Of a DNA stretch of 64,000 bases, positions 35,105 through 44,654 are shown piece after piece; the first letter of the stretch is position 1; each line of letters starts with the position of its first letter. Location of the stretch: NCBI RefSeq assembly GCF_004798965.1, contig NZ_SDSD01000009.1, positions 1 to 64,000 on the forward strand, written 5' to 3'. A program made the translations under genes and the position numbers. Source of the stretch: Onishia niordana (lineage in GTDB: Bacteria; Pseudomonadota; Gammaproteobacteria; Pseudomonadales; Halomonadaceae). The notes beneath the pieces were generated by a model, which made no database searches, had not been told where the DNA came from, and was given only the letters and a program-made list of their open reading frames with translations.

Positions 35105-36103
35105 TTACTTGGCGTCGCGGTAGTTCTCGAGAATCTGCATGCCCTGAGGACCGGCGCGCTCGACCCACTCCTCGGTCATCATGCTGCCGATGTCCTCAAG
35201 AGACTTGGCCAGCTCCGGGGTGGGCTCGCTGACAGCGATGCCATTCTCCTCGAGGACCATCACGGCATCCTTGGTTTCCTGGCGGCTCATGTCCCAACCG
35301 CGCTGCTCGGCGGTCTCGGCTGCGTCCAGGACGGCCTGCTGGGTGGCTTCATCCAGACGTGAGAAGGCGCGTTCGCTGACGATCACCATGTTCTTGGGCA
35401 GCCACAGCTGGGCGTGGTTGTAGTGGCTCAGGAAGTCCCAGGCTTTGGAGTTGGCGCCGGTGGTCGGTGAGGTCACCATGGCATCGACGCGACCGGTGCT
35501 GAAGGCGGTGGGAATGTCGGGGTTGTTGACCTGGGTGGGCACCGCATTGGCCAGCCCCGCCAGTCGTTCGCTGGAGCTGTTGTAGACGCGCATCTTGAGG
35601 TTGCGCAGGTCACCGATCTTCTCGATGGGCTGCTGGGCATAGATGCCCTGGGGCGGCCAGGGCACGGCGAACAGCAGACGCAGGCCCTGTTTCTCGAGCT
35701 CCTCGCCGATGATCTCGCGTGAGGCTTCCCACAGCGACCAGGCGTCCTCGTAGTTGGCCGCCAGATAGGGCACCGAGTCGACCTCGAAGATCGGGTTCTC
35801 ATTGGCCAGGCGCGACATGATCAGCTCCCCGGCGGGCACGATGCCCCGGCGCACCGAATTCTTGATCTCGGCATGGCCGATCAGTGAACCGTTGGAATGC
35901 ACGGTGATGTCCAGCTCACCGTCGGTGGACTCGCGTACGTCATCGGCGAATTCACGAATGTTCACGGTATGGAAGGTGCGGTCACCGTAGGGAGTCGGCA
36001 TGTCCCATTCGGTGGCAGCCTGGGCGCTGATGGCCAGCGGCAGGGTGGCAGCGGCAATACCGAGGGTGGCCAGGGTGGCACTGGCAAGGGTCTTCGACGT
36101 CAT
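35105..36103 (-). CDS. TRAP transporter substrate-binding protein (DctP family)
   Basis: The periplasmic receptor of the TRAP system, 332 residues from ATG 36103 with a Sec signal ending ...LPLAISAQA. DctP-family hallmarks include MPTPYGDRTFHTVNIREFADDV, GELIMSRLANENPIFEVDSVPYL and NLKMRVYN with the ligand-carboxylate arginine region. The first gene of the dctPQM operon, it is divergent from pxpABC across a 217-bp AT-rich control region. A carboxylate such as 5-oxoproline is a plausible ligand from context only. Confidence 0.9.
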   Translation of the reverse strand: MTSKTLASATLATLGIAAATLPLAISAQAATEWDMPTPYGDRTFHTVNIREFADDVRESTDGELDITVHSNGSLIGHAEIKNSVRRGIVPAGELIMSRLANENPIFEVDSVPYLAANYEDAWSLWEASREIIGEELEKQGLRLLFAVPWPPQGIYAQQPIEKIGDLRNLKMRVYNSSSERLAGLANAVPTQVNNPDIPTAFSTGRVDAMVTSPTTGANSKAWDFLSHYNHAQLWLPKNMVIVSERAFSRLDEATQQAVLDAAETAEQRGWDMSRQETKDAVMVLEENGIAVSEPTPELAKSLEDIGSMMTEEWVERAGPQGMQILENYRDAK

Positions 36104-36201
36104 CAGAGGTGTCCTCGTTTTTTGTTGGACGATTATTAGGTCTGCCATAGCGAGCGTATTGTCCGCTACGTTGATCACGCTGGATTAAGGTACTTAGAGA
36201 A

Positions 36202-36228
36202 GACTAGGTGGCGAAAGGATGCCTAGTC
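36202..36228. promoter_or_regulatory. Operator-like dyad between TRAP operon and pxpABC
   Basis: Arms GACTAGG (36202-36208) and CCTAGTC (36222-36228), separated by 13 bases (20 bases between arm starts, about two helical turns). The right arm overlaps TTGACT on the minus strand, a possible -35 for the TRAP operon. The strongly AT-rich stretch 36230-36290 next to it probably carries the pxpA promoter (TTGATA at 36246). Confidence 0.55.
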
Positions 36229-36320
36229 AACGATATTTAGACTATTTGATAGTATTATGACTACGATTTATCTATAAATTATATGAAAACTGATCGTACA
36301 ACCCGATGGGAGGTCAGCCG

Positions 36321-37076
36321 ATGACCAGATTGCTGCTCAATGCGGATATGGGAGAAAGCTTCGGTCCCTGGAAGATGGGACTTGACCACGAGGTCATGCC
36401 GGTCGTCGATCTGGCCAACGTGGCCTGCGGCTTTCATGCCTCCGACCCCGATACCATCCGTGCCACGGTTCGCCTGGCCGCCGCTCATGGCGTGACGGTG
36501 GGGGCGCACCCGGCCTACCCTGACCTGGTTGGGTTCGGCCGGCGCGCGATGGCTTGCTCGAACGAGGAAGTCGAAAACCTGGTGCTCTATCAGATCGGCG
36601 CCCTGGCGGCGTTGTGTCGGGCCGAGGGCGCCCGCCTGGGCTACGTCAAGCCCCACGGCGCCCTCTACCACGCCATGATGCATGATTCCGAGACACTGAC
36701 CGCGGTGATGCAGGCGGTGAAGGCCTTCGACCCTGATCTGCCGCTGATGGTGATGGCGACCCGGGATCCCGCGCCGGCACGCGCCCTGGCCGCCGAGCAG
36801 GGCGTCACTCTCTGGCTCGAGGCGTTCGCCGATCGAGCCTACGACGGCGAGGGTCGCCTGGTCAGTCGTCGGGAGCGTGGGGCGGTGCATCATGACCCCG
36901 AAACGATCGTCGATCAGGCACGGCGTATTGCCAGCGGCACCGCGCTGATAGCCAACGATGGCAGCGACCTGGTGCTTGAGGCCGATACACTATGCGTGCA
37001 TGGCGACAATCCGGAGTCGATCGCCGCGGTCAAGGCCATCCGCCAGGCGCTCGACGAACTCGAGGGGGGCGCATGA
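36321..37076 (+). CDS. pxpA: 5-oxoprolinase subunit PxpA (LamB/YcsF family)
   Basis: Part of the three-subunit ATP-dependent enzyme converting 5-oxo-L-proline (pyroglutamate) to L-glutamate. The 251-residue protein starts at ATG 36321 (GGGAGGT upstream) with NADMGESFG, followed by [25 protein letters not shown] and [10 protein letters not shown], the family's conserved blocks. It is translationally coupled to pxpB by ATGA. Confidence 0.94.
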   Translation: MTRLLLNADMGESFGPWKMGLDHEVMPVVDLANVACGFHASDPDTIRATVRLAAAHGVTVGAHPAYPDLVGFGRRAMACSNEEVENLVLYQIGALAALCRAEGARLGYVKPHGALYHAMMHDSETLTAVMQAVKAFDPDLPLMVMATRDPAPARALAAEQGVTLWLEAFADRAYDGEGRLVSRRERGAVHHDPETIVDQARRIASGTALIANDGSDLVLEADTLCVHGDNPESIAAVKAIRQALDELEGGA

Positions 37077-37795
37077 AGCCGCCGCGGTTCGAGAATGCTG
37101 GCGTCGATGCCTGGCTGGTGCGGCTCTTCGATGACATCGACGAAGCCAACATGCCCTGGCTGATGGCGCTATGCCGTCGCTGCGAGGAGGCGTTCGGTCC
37201 GGCCTTGGTCGATCTGGTGCCGTCCTACACGACCCTGCTGGTCCAGTACGATCCGCTACGTTTGACGGCCGGGCAGGCGAGAGCACAACTGGCCGAGATT
37301 CTCGCCGACCTGCGCCCGGACGACGAGGCGGCGGCGGGCGAGGTCAAGGAACTGCCGGTCTGGTACGACGACAGCGTCGGGCCGGAACTCGCCCGGCTGG
37401 AGGCTGCGTCCGGCTTGTCTCGTGAGGCGCTGATCGAGGCCCATGCCGGGCACGAATACCGCGTCTTCGCCTTGGGCTTCGCGCCCGGGTTCGGCTTCAT
37501 GGGCAGCGTCGATCCGCGCCTCGCGATGCCTCGGCTCGCCACGCCGCGCAAGCGCGTGCCCGCCGGTAGCGTGGCCGTGGCCGGGCGCCAGACCTCTGCT
37601 TACCCGAGGGTGTCGCCGGGGGGTTGGAACCTGATCGGGCGCACCCCGGTCACGCTGTTCGACAAGGGGCGCGAGGGGCTCAGTTACCTGCAGGTCGGCG
37701 ACCGGGTGCGCTTCAAGACGATCGGCCGCGATGAATTCGAGCGTTTGGGAGGCGATACCACCCCGGTCGCACCGCTAGAGGAGGATCAACGATGA
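37073..37795 (+). CDS. pxpB: 5-oxoprolinase subunit PxpB (KipI family)
   Basis: A 240-residue subunit starting at ATG 37073 in a 4-base overlap with pxpA. The allophanate-hydrolase-subunit-1-like blocks are clear: [29 protein letters not shown], and [20 protein letters not shown]. In the complex it works with PxpC on the phosphorylated intermediate. It is coupled to pxpC by another ATGA overlap. Confidence 0.93.
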   Translation: MKPPRFENAGVDAWLVRLFDDIDEANMPWLMALCRRCEEAFGPALVDLVPSYTTLLVQYDPLRLTAGQARAQLAEILADLRPDDEAAAGEVKELPVWYDDSVGPELARLEAASGLSREALIEAHAGHEYRVFALGFAPGFGFMGSVDPRLAMPRLATPRKRVPAGSVAVAGRQTSAYPRVSPGGWNLIGRTPVTLFDKGREGLSYLQVGDRVRFKTIGRDEFERLGGDTTPVAPLEEDQR

Positions 37796-38736
37796 GTCAG
37801 CAGTCCGTGGGCGCCCTGCGCGTGGAGAAAGCCGGGCCGCTGGCGACCCTGCAGGATGCCGGGCGCTTCGGGGTGCGGCGGTTGGGCGTGACGCAGGGCG
37901 GGCCGGCTGACCTGCATGCCTTCGCCTGGGCCAATCAGCTGTTGGGCAACGCCTGGGGCGCGGCGGTGCTGGAAATCACGCTGGGCGGACTCTCGCTGGT
38001 CGCCGAGCAGGATACCTCGCTGGCGCTATGCGGGGCGGACATGGGCGCGACTCGCGCCGGTGAGCCCCTGGCTCCCTGGCAGGCCTTTACCCTGCGCCAA
38101 GGCGAAACCCTGACATTCGGCTCCCCTCAGGCCGGCGTGCGAGCCTATCTCGCCGTGCCCGGCGGCTTTCGTGGCGAGCCGGTGCTCGGTAGCCTCGCCT
38201 GTGTCGTCCGCGAAGGGCTGGGCGGTCATGACGGCGAGGGGCGTGCCCTGGTGGTCGGCGAGCGCTTGACGTTTTCTCTCGAGGCCCGGCCTGGCGAAGA
38301 GGCGTGCGCGGTGCCGGCACAGGAGCGCATCGACTATGGCCAGTCGCCCCGGCTGCCCCTGGTGCCTGGCGCTCAGATCGAGGACTTCACCGGGACGAGC
38401 TTGTTCCAGGCCTTCAACGATACCTGGCGCGTCGATGCGCGCGCCGATCGCATGGGCGTCAGGCTGACCGGCCCGGTGCTGCACTGCCATCGCCCCAGCA
38501 TGATCTCCGAGGGCATCGCCCTGGGGGCCGTCCAGGTGCCGCCCGATGGTCAGCCGATCGCGCTGCTCAACGACCGCCAGACCATCGGCGGCTACCCGCG
38601 TCTGGGAACCCTGACGCCCCTGGCCTGCGCCCGGCTCGCCCAGTGCCAGCCCGGCCAGGAGGTCCACCTGGTGGCGGTGGCGCTGAGTGAGGCCCAGGAG
38701 GCCTATTGTCGGTTCCTGCGCCGCTTCCAATCCTGA
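37792..38736 (+). CDS. pxpC: 5-oxoprolinase subunit PxpC (KipA family)
   Basis: A 314-residue biotin-independent carboxamidase-like subunit. Diagnostic segments: LATLQDAGRFGVRRLGVTQGGPAD, AVPGGFRGEPVLGS, RADRMGVRLTGP and the late block PPDGQPIALLNDRQTIGGYPRLG. It is last in pxpABC and ends 7 bases from the convergent csiR stop. Confidence 0.94.
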   Translation: MSQQSVGALRVEKAGPLATLQDAGRFGVRRLGVTQGGPADLHAFAWANQLLGNAWGAAVLEITLGGLSLVAEQDTSLALCGADMGATRAGEPLAPWQAFTLRQGETLTFGSPQAGVRAYLAVPGGFRGEPVLGSLACVVREGLGGHDGEGRALVVGERLTFSLEARPGEEACAVPAQERIDYGQSPRLPLVPGAQIEDFTGTSLFQAFNDTWRVDARADRMGVRLTGPVLHCHRPSMISEGIALGAVQVPPDGQPIALLNDRQTIGGYPRLGTLTPLACARLAQCQPGQEVHLVAVALSEAQEAYCRFLRRFQS

Positions 38737-38743
38737 TACGCCA

Positions 38744-39478
38744 TCAGACCAGATCGCGGGCCTGCATGATCTCGGTGATGATCGGTACCGGGGTCATCAT
38801 GTGGTCCCGCACCATCTCGACGGCGTGGTCGGCCTGACGCGCCAGGATCGCATCGACCAGGGCCGCATGCTCCCGTCGTTTGGCAGTCAATGCCTGATCA
38901 GAAAACACTGTCTGGCAGAGCCAGAGATGGCGATAGCGTGCGGCCTGATCAAAAAGGCTCTCTCTGGCCATCAGCAATTGGCGAGAGCCACAGCCGGCGA
39001 CCATAGCGCTATGAAAATCCTGGTGGCGGCGGTCCCAGACATCGAGCATTTCATCGCGACTATGCACTTCGGCCACTTTGCCCAGCGTATGGGCCTTGGC
39101 CAGTATATCGGCCTCCCAGGCATCGTCGCCGCGCTCGATGGCCAAGCGCACGAGCATGGCTTCAAGCTGGGCTCGTGCGTCATAGATATCGTTGAGTTCT
39201 TCGACCGACATCGGCGCCACGCGATAGCCGCGTTGGCTGATAGCCACCACCAGGTGCTCGGCTACCAGCTGTGACAACGCTTCGCGCAAGGGGCTGACGC
39301 CAAGCGCGTAACGCTCCTTGAGGCCACTCATCAAGAGTTTCTCACCCGGCTGGTAGACACCTCGAATGATGTCCTGCTTGAGCCAGGCATAGGCGCTGAC
39401 GCCCATATTCTGGCGCGGCTCGCCTTGCTGGGGAGTACTCGGACGAGGAGCAATGTCCTTGTCGGTGGAGGGGGCCAT
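38744..39478 (-). CDS. csiR: GntR/FCD-family regulator CsiR (GlaR)
   Basis: Repressor of the glutarate / L-2-hydroxyglutarate genes in Escherichia coli. From YAWLKQDIIRG on, the sequence tracks E. coli CsiR closely as I remember it (RYALGVSPLREALSQLVAEHLV, QRGYRVAPMSVEELNDIYDARAQLEAMLV, HQDFHSAMVAGCGS). The winged helix is N-terminal and the FCD ligand-binding domain C-terminal with its metal-binding histidines. I start at ATG 39478 (244 residues, GGAAAG upstream); the N-terminus is about 25 residues longer than in E. coli. It is divergent from lhgO, its expected target. Confidence 0.88.
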   Translation of the reverse strand: MAPSTDKDIAPRPSTPQQGEPRQNMGVSAYAWLKQDIIRGVYQPGEKLLMSGLKERYALGVSPLREALSQLVAEHLVVAISQRGYRVAPMSVEELNDIYDARAQLEAMLVRLAIERGDDAWEADILAKAHTLGKVAEVHSRDEMLDVWDRRHQDFHSAMVAGCGSRQLLMARESLFDQAARYRHLWLCQTVFSDQALTAKRREHAALVDAILARQADHAVEMVRDHMMTPVPIITEIMQARDLV

Positions 39479-39683
39479 AAGTGCTTTCCATCGCGAGGTG
39501 ATGATAATCGCCACATGATACCCAATACGATGGGAATGGGCATATCGTCTCGGATAGGCCTCAAGGATGCCTTGTTGATCACCTACGCCAAGACGCTATA
39601 TTCGCCATGGCAGGGTTAGGTATCGTTTGAAACGCGGCAGGCAGGTGGCAACCACGACATCTACCAACAGCGAGGCGATGCGG

Positions 39684-40886
39684 ATGTACGATTTCATCAT
39701 TCTGGGCGGGGGCATTCTGGGGATGTCCACTGCCATGCAGTTGGCCAAGGCCTATCCCGCTAGCCGTCTGCTGGTCGTCGAGAAGGAAGCGGGTTGCGCC
39801 AGGCATCAGACCGGGCACAACAGCGGCGTGATCCATGCAGGTGTCTACTACACACCAGGTAGTCTGAAAGCGCGCTTCTGCCTCGAGGGTAATCGTGCTA
39901 CCAAAGCCTTCTGTGAAGCGCAGGCAATCCGTTATGACGAATGCGGCAAGCTGCTGGTGGCCACGAATGCTCTTGAAATGGCGCGTATGCAGGCACTCTG
40001 GGAGCGCACCGCAGCCAACGGTTTGGAGCGGGAGTGGCTCGACGCCGATGCATTACGCGAAAGGGAGCCCAATATCACCGGCATGGGGGGCATCTTCGTA
40101 CCCTCCAGCGGCATCGTTGATTACGCCGAAGTGACGCGGGCCATGGCCCGCGAGATTGAGCGCATGGGAGGCGAGGTTCGGTATTCCACTGAAGTGGTGG
40201 GTATACAGGAGCGCTTTCGTGAGGTGGTGGTCGAAACACCCGGTGGCGATATCCACGCCAAGTTCTTGGTGACCTGCTCCGGGCTGATGGCCGACAGAGT
40301 GGTGCAGATGCTTGGCCAGGCACCTGACTTCATCATCTGCCCATTTCGCGGCGAGTACTATCGACTGCCGGAGAAGCACCGTCAGATCGTCAGTCACCTG
40401 ATCTACCCGATTCCCGATCCCGCCATGCCGTTTCTGGGCGTGCATTTGACCCGCATGATCGACGGCAGTGTCACCGTGGGGCCGAATGCCGTGCTGGCGC
40501 TAAAGCGCGAGGGCTATCGCAAGACCGATGTGTCACTGGCTGACATGGGACAGATGTTGAGTCACCCGGGGATCCTCAAGGTGCTCAAGGCTAACCTGCG
40601 CCCAGGATTGATCGAGATGAAGAACTCACTCTTTAAGCGCGGCTACCTCAATGAGATTCGCAAGTATTGCCCAAGCCTTTCTATCGATGATCTCGAGCCT
40701 TATCCGGCCGGTGTGCGGGCTCAGGCAGTATCTCGTGAAGGCAAGCTGATCGATGATTTTCTGTTTGTCGATACCCGGCTGACGGTCAACGTCTGCAACG
40801 CGCCGTCGCCGGCCGCCACATCGGCGATACCGATTGGTGCCCACATTGTAGCGCGAGTCAAAGAGCGTCTGGCGGATATGAGTTGA
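39684..40886 (+). CDS. lhgO: L-2-hydroxyglutarate oxidase/dehydrogenase LhgO
   Basis: A membrane-associated FAD enzyme oxidising L-2-hydroxyglutarate to 2-oxoglutarate and feeding electrons to quinone. The start at ATG 39684 gives MYDFIILGGGILGMSTAMQL (FAD-binding GxGxxG) and has GAGG 8 bases upstream; earlier in-frame codons look poor. Near-identical blocks to E. coli LhgO follow: HQTGHNSGVIHAGVYYTPGSLKA, EREPNITG, GGIFVPSSGIV, FRGEYYRL. A possible promoter (TTGATC 39575-39580, 16-base gap, TATATT 39597-39602) lies in front. The usual partner csiD (glutarate hydroxylase) is not in the window. Confidence 0.92.
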   Translation: MYDFIILGGGILGMSTAMQLAKAYPASRLLVVEKEAGCARHQTGHNSGVIHAGVYYTPGSLKARFCLEGNRATKAFCEAQAIRYDECGKLLVATNALEMARMQALWERTAANGLEREWLDADALREREPNITGMGGIFVPSSGIVDYAEVTRAMAREIERMGGEVRYSTEVVGIQERFREVVVETPGGDIHAKFLVTCSGLMADRVVQMLGQAPDFIICPFRGEYYRLPEKHRQIVSHLIYPIPDPAMPFLGVHLTRMIDGSVTVGPNAVLALKREGYRKTDVSLADMGQMLSHPGILKVLKANLRPGLIEMKNSLFKRGYLNEIRKYCPSLSIDDLEPYPAGVRAQAVSREGKLIDDFLFVDTRLTVNVCNAPSPAATSAIPIGAHIVARVKERLADMS

Positions 40887-40923
40887 GCCATGAGGGTCAG
40901 GTCGATGGCGCTGGCGCGCCTTG

Positions 40924-40960
40924 AAGGCCTGCATTGATAGTGAGAGGCATGGCCTTTTAG
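40924..40960 (+). terminator. Weak terminator candidate after lhgO
   Basis: AAGGCC (40924-40929) pairs with GGCCTT (40951-40956) across a 21-base loop, followed by TTTAG. The long loop makes it uncertain. Confidence 0.35.
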
Positions 40961-41039
40961 CTGGTTCTTACTCTTGGCGTGATTGATAGTCATCCCGCCG
41001 CCTAACAGCCGGCGCTTTTATGAACGCAGGGCGAGGCAG

Positions 41040-42752
41040 TCATTCAGGATGATTACGAAGCTCGCACCAGGCGGCATAGGTACTAAGGAAGACTCGGCCT
41101 GAGAGGTTATCCAGTAGGTCGCTTTGCTTGAGCTTGTCCATCACTGGTCCCTTGACCTCGGCCAGATGCAGAGTGACCTCGGAATCCTTCAAGCGTTCGT
41201 TGATGGCGTCGATACTCTCGAGGGCAGAGGCGTCTATCAGGTTGACGGCTGAGCAGATCAGCACCACATGCTCGACTTCCGGCCGACTGGCGATCAAGGC
41301 ATAGACAGTGTCCTCAAGGTAGCGTGCATTGGCGAAGTAGAGGCTCTCGTCGATGCGCAGCAAGGCCACATGGCTTTCGCTTTCAACGTCATGGCGGGTC
41401 ATGTTACGGAAATGCTCGGTTCCCGGTACTCGTCCTACCAGAGCGCTGTGCGGGCGGCTGGTGCGATACAGGAAGAGCCCGATCGAAAGTGTTACCCCGG
41501 CGATAATGCCTGCTTCTACGCCCTCGACCAGGGTCAGAAGAATGGTCGCTGCCATGGCGCTGAAGTCGCTGCGTGAGTAGCGCCACGTCTGGCGGATCAT
41601 CTTCACATCAACAAGGGTCAGAATGGATACCGTGATAGTCGCGGCGAGGCTGGCGACTGGCAGATGGTAAAGCAGCGGTGTTAGCGCCACGGTCACCAGG
41701 GCGATGCCGATGGCCGCGATAGTGCCGGCGGCAGGTGTCTGGGCGCCGGCATCAAAGTTGATCACGGTGCGCGAGAGTCCGCCAGTGACCGGCATGCCCG
41801 CCGAAACGGCGGCGGCAATATTGGCCGTGCCCAAACCGATCAGTTCCTGATTAGGCGATATGCGCTGGCGGCGCTTGGCCGCCAGCATCTGCCCCATCGA
41901 AACGGACTCCACGAATCCCACCACGCTAAGCAATAGGGCCGGCACCAATAGTTCATGCCATAGAGAAAAGTCGAAGCCCGGTAGCGTGAGTGGTGGTAGC
42001 CCCTTGGGAATATCACCGACGACAGCGACGCCCTGGTTAGCGAGATCGAAGTGCCAGGTCACCAGGGTCGTGATGATCACGGCAAAGACCGGTCCCGCCT
42101 TGGCAAGCAGGTCTGCGACCCCGGCCGGCAGGCCGATAGCACGCAGGCTCTGCCGGCCCCAGCGACGCATCAGCACCAGAAAGGCGAGGCTGCCTACCCC
42201 GATGGCAAGCGTTGTGGCATGCGTATTAGGCAAGCCCGACATTAGGCCCGGCAACAACTCTATGACGTTAAAGCCGGATGCCGAGATACCGAGCAGGTTG
42301 GCGGCCTGGCTGGTTGCAATCAATAGCCCGGAGGCGGTAAGGAAGCCGGAGATCACCGGGTGGCTCAGGAAGTTGGCGAAAAATCCAAGCTTGAAGATGC
42401 CCATCAACGTAAGCATCAACCCTGATAGCAGGGCAAGTACCATGGCTGCCTGCAAATACGCCTGACTGCCCACCACCGCGATGGGTGCCAGGGCGGCGCC
42501 GGTCATCAGGGCGAGAATAGCGACGGGGCCTACCGCAAGGGTGCGGCTGGTTCCGAACAGGGTATAGGCCAGCAGTGGCAGGATACTGGCATAAAGCCCG
42601 ACCACCGGCGGCAAGCCTGCGATAATCGCATAGGCCAGTGATTGGGGAATGACCATGATGCTGACGATCACACCCGCCATGAGATCGGCCGCAAACAGAC
42701 GACTCGTATAATGTGGTAGCCAAGTCAGTATGGGCAGGTAGCGCTTGAACAT
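41040..42752 (-). CDS. SulP-family anion transporter with STAS domain
   Basis: A 570-residue inner-membrane carrier of the SLC26/SulP family (sulfate, bicarbonate or dicarboxylates; substrate unresolved). The family signature PQSLAYAIIAGLPPVVGLYAS is near residue 37, with 11-14 hydrophobic segments and a cytoplasmic STAS domain from about 440 (VALLRIDESLYFANARYLED ... VILIC-type strand, SALESI). It begins 6 bases after the rarD stop, so the two are probably cotranscribed. Confidence 0.92.
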   Translation of the reverse strand: MFKRYLPILTWLPHYTSRLFAADLMAGVIVSIMVIPQSLAYAIIAGLPPVVGLYASILPLLAYTLFGTSRTLAVGPVAILALMTGAALAPIAVVGSQAYLQAAMVLALLSGLMLTLMGIFKLGFFANFLSHPVISGFLTASGLLIATSQAANLLGISASGFNVIELLPGLMSGLPNTHATTLAIGVGSLAFLVLMRRWGRQSLRAIGLPAGVADLLAKAGPVFAVIITTLVTWHFDLANQGVAVVGDIPKGLPPLTLPGFDFSLWHELLVPALLLSVVGFVESVSMGQMLAAKRRQRISPNQELIGLGTANIAAAVSAGMPVTGGLSRTVINFDAGAQTPAAGTIAAIGIALVTVALTPLLYHLPVASLAATITVSILTLVDVKMIRQTWRYSRSDFSAMAATILLTLVEGVEAGIIAGVTLSIGLFLYRTSRPHSALVGRVPGTEHFRNMTRHDVESESHVALLRIDESLYFANARYLEDTVYALIASRPEVEHVVLICSAVNLIDASALESIDAINERLKDSEVTLHLAEVKGPVMDKLKQSDLLDNLSGRVFLSTYAAWCELRNHPE

Positions 42753-42758
42753 GTGGCT

Positions 42759-43691
42759 CTACTTGTGGCTCGAAGCGGGGGCGGGGCTGGTGCGTGCGCG
42801 AGATGACCACGCTGACCAAGAGTATAACGCAAGGCCTACCCAGATCAGCAGGAAGCTCGCCAGTTGCTGTGGCGCCAGGGGTTCATGGAACACCAGCAGG
42901 GCGATGCCAAACTGGATGCTTGGATTGATGTACATCAGAAAGCCAAGCGTCGCCAGGCGTAGCCGACGGGCCGCGCCGGCGAAGGCCAGAAGGGGCAGAG
43001 CAGTGATGATCCCGCTGGTGATGAGCAACGCGGTGGTGGTCGGGCCTTCCAGGAAGTGACCGCTACCTTGGAGCCCTAGCCAGGAGGCGAAGAGGAGGGC
43101 TATCGGGAAAAGCAGTAGCGTCTCGACGAATAGTCCCGAAAGGCCGTCCAGCGGTACTTGTTTGCGCAGTAGGCCATAGGTGCCGAAGGAAAAGGCTAGG
43201 ACTAACGTGATCCAGGGAAGCTCTCCCAGCCCAATCAATTGAATGGCGATGGCGATGCCGGCCAGTATTACTGCCACCCCCTGCAAGCGGTGCATGCGCT
43301 CGCGTAGTATCAGCATGCCTAGCGCCACATTGACCAGGGGCGTCAGGAAATAGCCGAGACTCGCCTGCAGTACCTGCCGACTTTCGACCGCGTAGATATA
43401 GATACCCCAGTTCACGGCGATCAGCACCGCGCAGCCCAGTACCCGCCCGAGTCGACTGGGTTCACGCAGAGCGCTAATCACCGCTGACCAGCGCCCCAGG
43501 ACGCTTACCAGTATCACCAAGAATAGGCATGACCAGATAATACGATGGAGCAGGATCTCGGGGGCTGGCACACCATCGAAGAGGGCAAAGAACAGCGGGA
43601 AACAGCCCCACATCACATACGCGCCAAGCCCTAAGGTGACACCCTTGGTGGCCTCTGAATCTCGGGGTGAGGAATTTGCCGACTGTCCCAT
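42759..43691 (-). CDS. rarD: RarD-type EamA-family permease
   Basis: A 310-residue membrane protein with ten predicted helices, two EamA repeats and the RarD-type start (GAYVMWGCFPLFFALFDGVPAPEILLHRIIWS). Further RarD-like segments: NWGIYIYAVESRQVLQASLGYFLTPLVNV and GFLMYINPSIQFGIALLVFHEP. Despite the name (chloramphenicol sensitivity) the transported substrate is unknown. AGGGA lies 8 bases before the ATG. Confidence 0.88.
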   Translation of the reverse strand: MGQSANSSPRDSEATKGVTLGLGAYVMWGCFPLFFALFDGVPAPEILLHRIIWSCLFLVILVSVLGRWSAVISALREPSRLGRVLGCAVLIAVNWGIYIYAVESRQVLQASLGYFLTPLVNVALGMLILRERMHRLQGVAVILAGIAIAIQLIGLGELPWITLVLAFSFGTYGLLRKQVPLDGLSGLFVETLLLFPIALLFASWLGLQGSGHFLEGPTTTALLITSGIITALPLLAFAGAARRLRLATLGFLMYINPSIQFGIALLVFHEPLAPQQLASFLLIWVGLALYSWSAWSSRARTSPAPASSHK

Positions 43692-43850
43692 TGATGCGTC
43701 CCTGCCTCGCCGATGAAAAGTACAAAGCTAGCACACCGCCTTCATGAGCCCTAGCCAATGTCGGCAGCGCCAGTTAGGCCAATCGACGACACGATGCGGT
43801 CGAGACCGGTAAGATAGGGTGACACTGGGTTGATCAGAGGAGTGTGCGTC

Positions 43851-44654
43851 ATGAGCGATTTAAGAACCACTCTGGTGCAGTGCGATCTGCGCTGGGAAAA
43901 CCCCCAAGCCAACTGCGAGATGCTCGAGGAGCTGCTCGGTGACCTCGGAGACGCCGAGACGGATCTCATCGTGCTCCCCGAGATGTTCTCGACAGGCTTC
44001 ACCATGAACTCCCGGGAGATGGCCGAACCCATGGCGCAGAGCAGCACTGTCGCCTGGCTCAGGCAACAGGCCATGTCGCGCGGTTGTGTGGTGACCGGCA
44101 GTGTCGCCATCGAAGACGGTGACAACTGTTACAATCGCTTGATCTGGGCACGGCCCGACGGCAGCATCACCCACTATGACAAGCGCCATCTTTTCCGCAT
44201 GGCCGGTGAGCACGAACGTTATGGTGCCGGTGATGAACGCGTGATTGTCGAGCTCAAAGGGTTTCGGCTATTGCTGTCGGTCTGTTACGACCTGCGATTC
44301 CCGGTATGGATGCGTCAGCAACCCCGCGAAGGCGAGCATTTCGAGTATGACGCCATGTTATGTGTCGCCAATTGGCCTGCCCCGCGTCGCCAGCCATGGC
44401 GGACCCTGTTGGCTGCCCGTGCGATCGAGAATCTCTGCTACGTGATCGGCGTCAACCGAGTTGGCGAAGATGCCAAGGGTCTTGCCTATGCCGGTGATTC
44501 CATGTTGCTGGACTTCAAGGGCGAGCCCCTTGTCGATCCTCCCCGCGATCAAGCTTTCCTTCACACTGCGACTATCGAGCGACAAGCGCTTGAAGATTTT
44601 CGCGACAAGTTTCCCGCCTGGCGGGATGCTGATGATTTTGAGGTTTCTCTTTAA
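43851..44654 (+). CDS. Nitrilase-family omega-amidase (YafV/Nit2-like)
   Basis: Hydrolyses the omega-amide of 2-oxoglutaramate or 2-oxosuccinamate, part of methionine salvage and transamination repair. The 267-residue protein starts at ATG 43851 (AGAGGAG upstream). The nitrilase triad is visible as Glu44 (LPEMFSTGF), Lys111 (YDKRHLF) and Cys145 (SVCYDLRFPVW). ENLCYVIGVNRVG is typical of the Nit subfamily. Its stop overlaps the rsuA start (TAATG). Confidence 0.88.
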   Translation: MSDLRTTLVQCDLRWENPQANCEMLEELLGDLGDAETDLIVLPEMFSTGFTMNSREMAEPMAQSSTVAWLRQQAMSRGCVVTGSVAIEDGDNCYNRLIWARPDGSITHYDKRHLFRMAGEHERYGAGDERVIVELKGFRLLLSVCYDLRFPVWMRQQPREGEHFEYDAMLCVANWPAPRRQPWRTLLAARAIENLCYVIGVNRVGEDAKGLAYAGDSMLLDFKGEPLVDPPRDQAFLHTATIERQALEDFRDKFPAWRDADDFEVSL

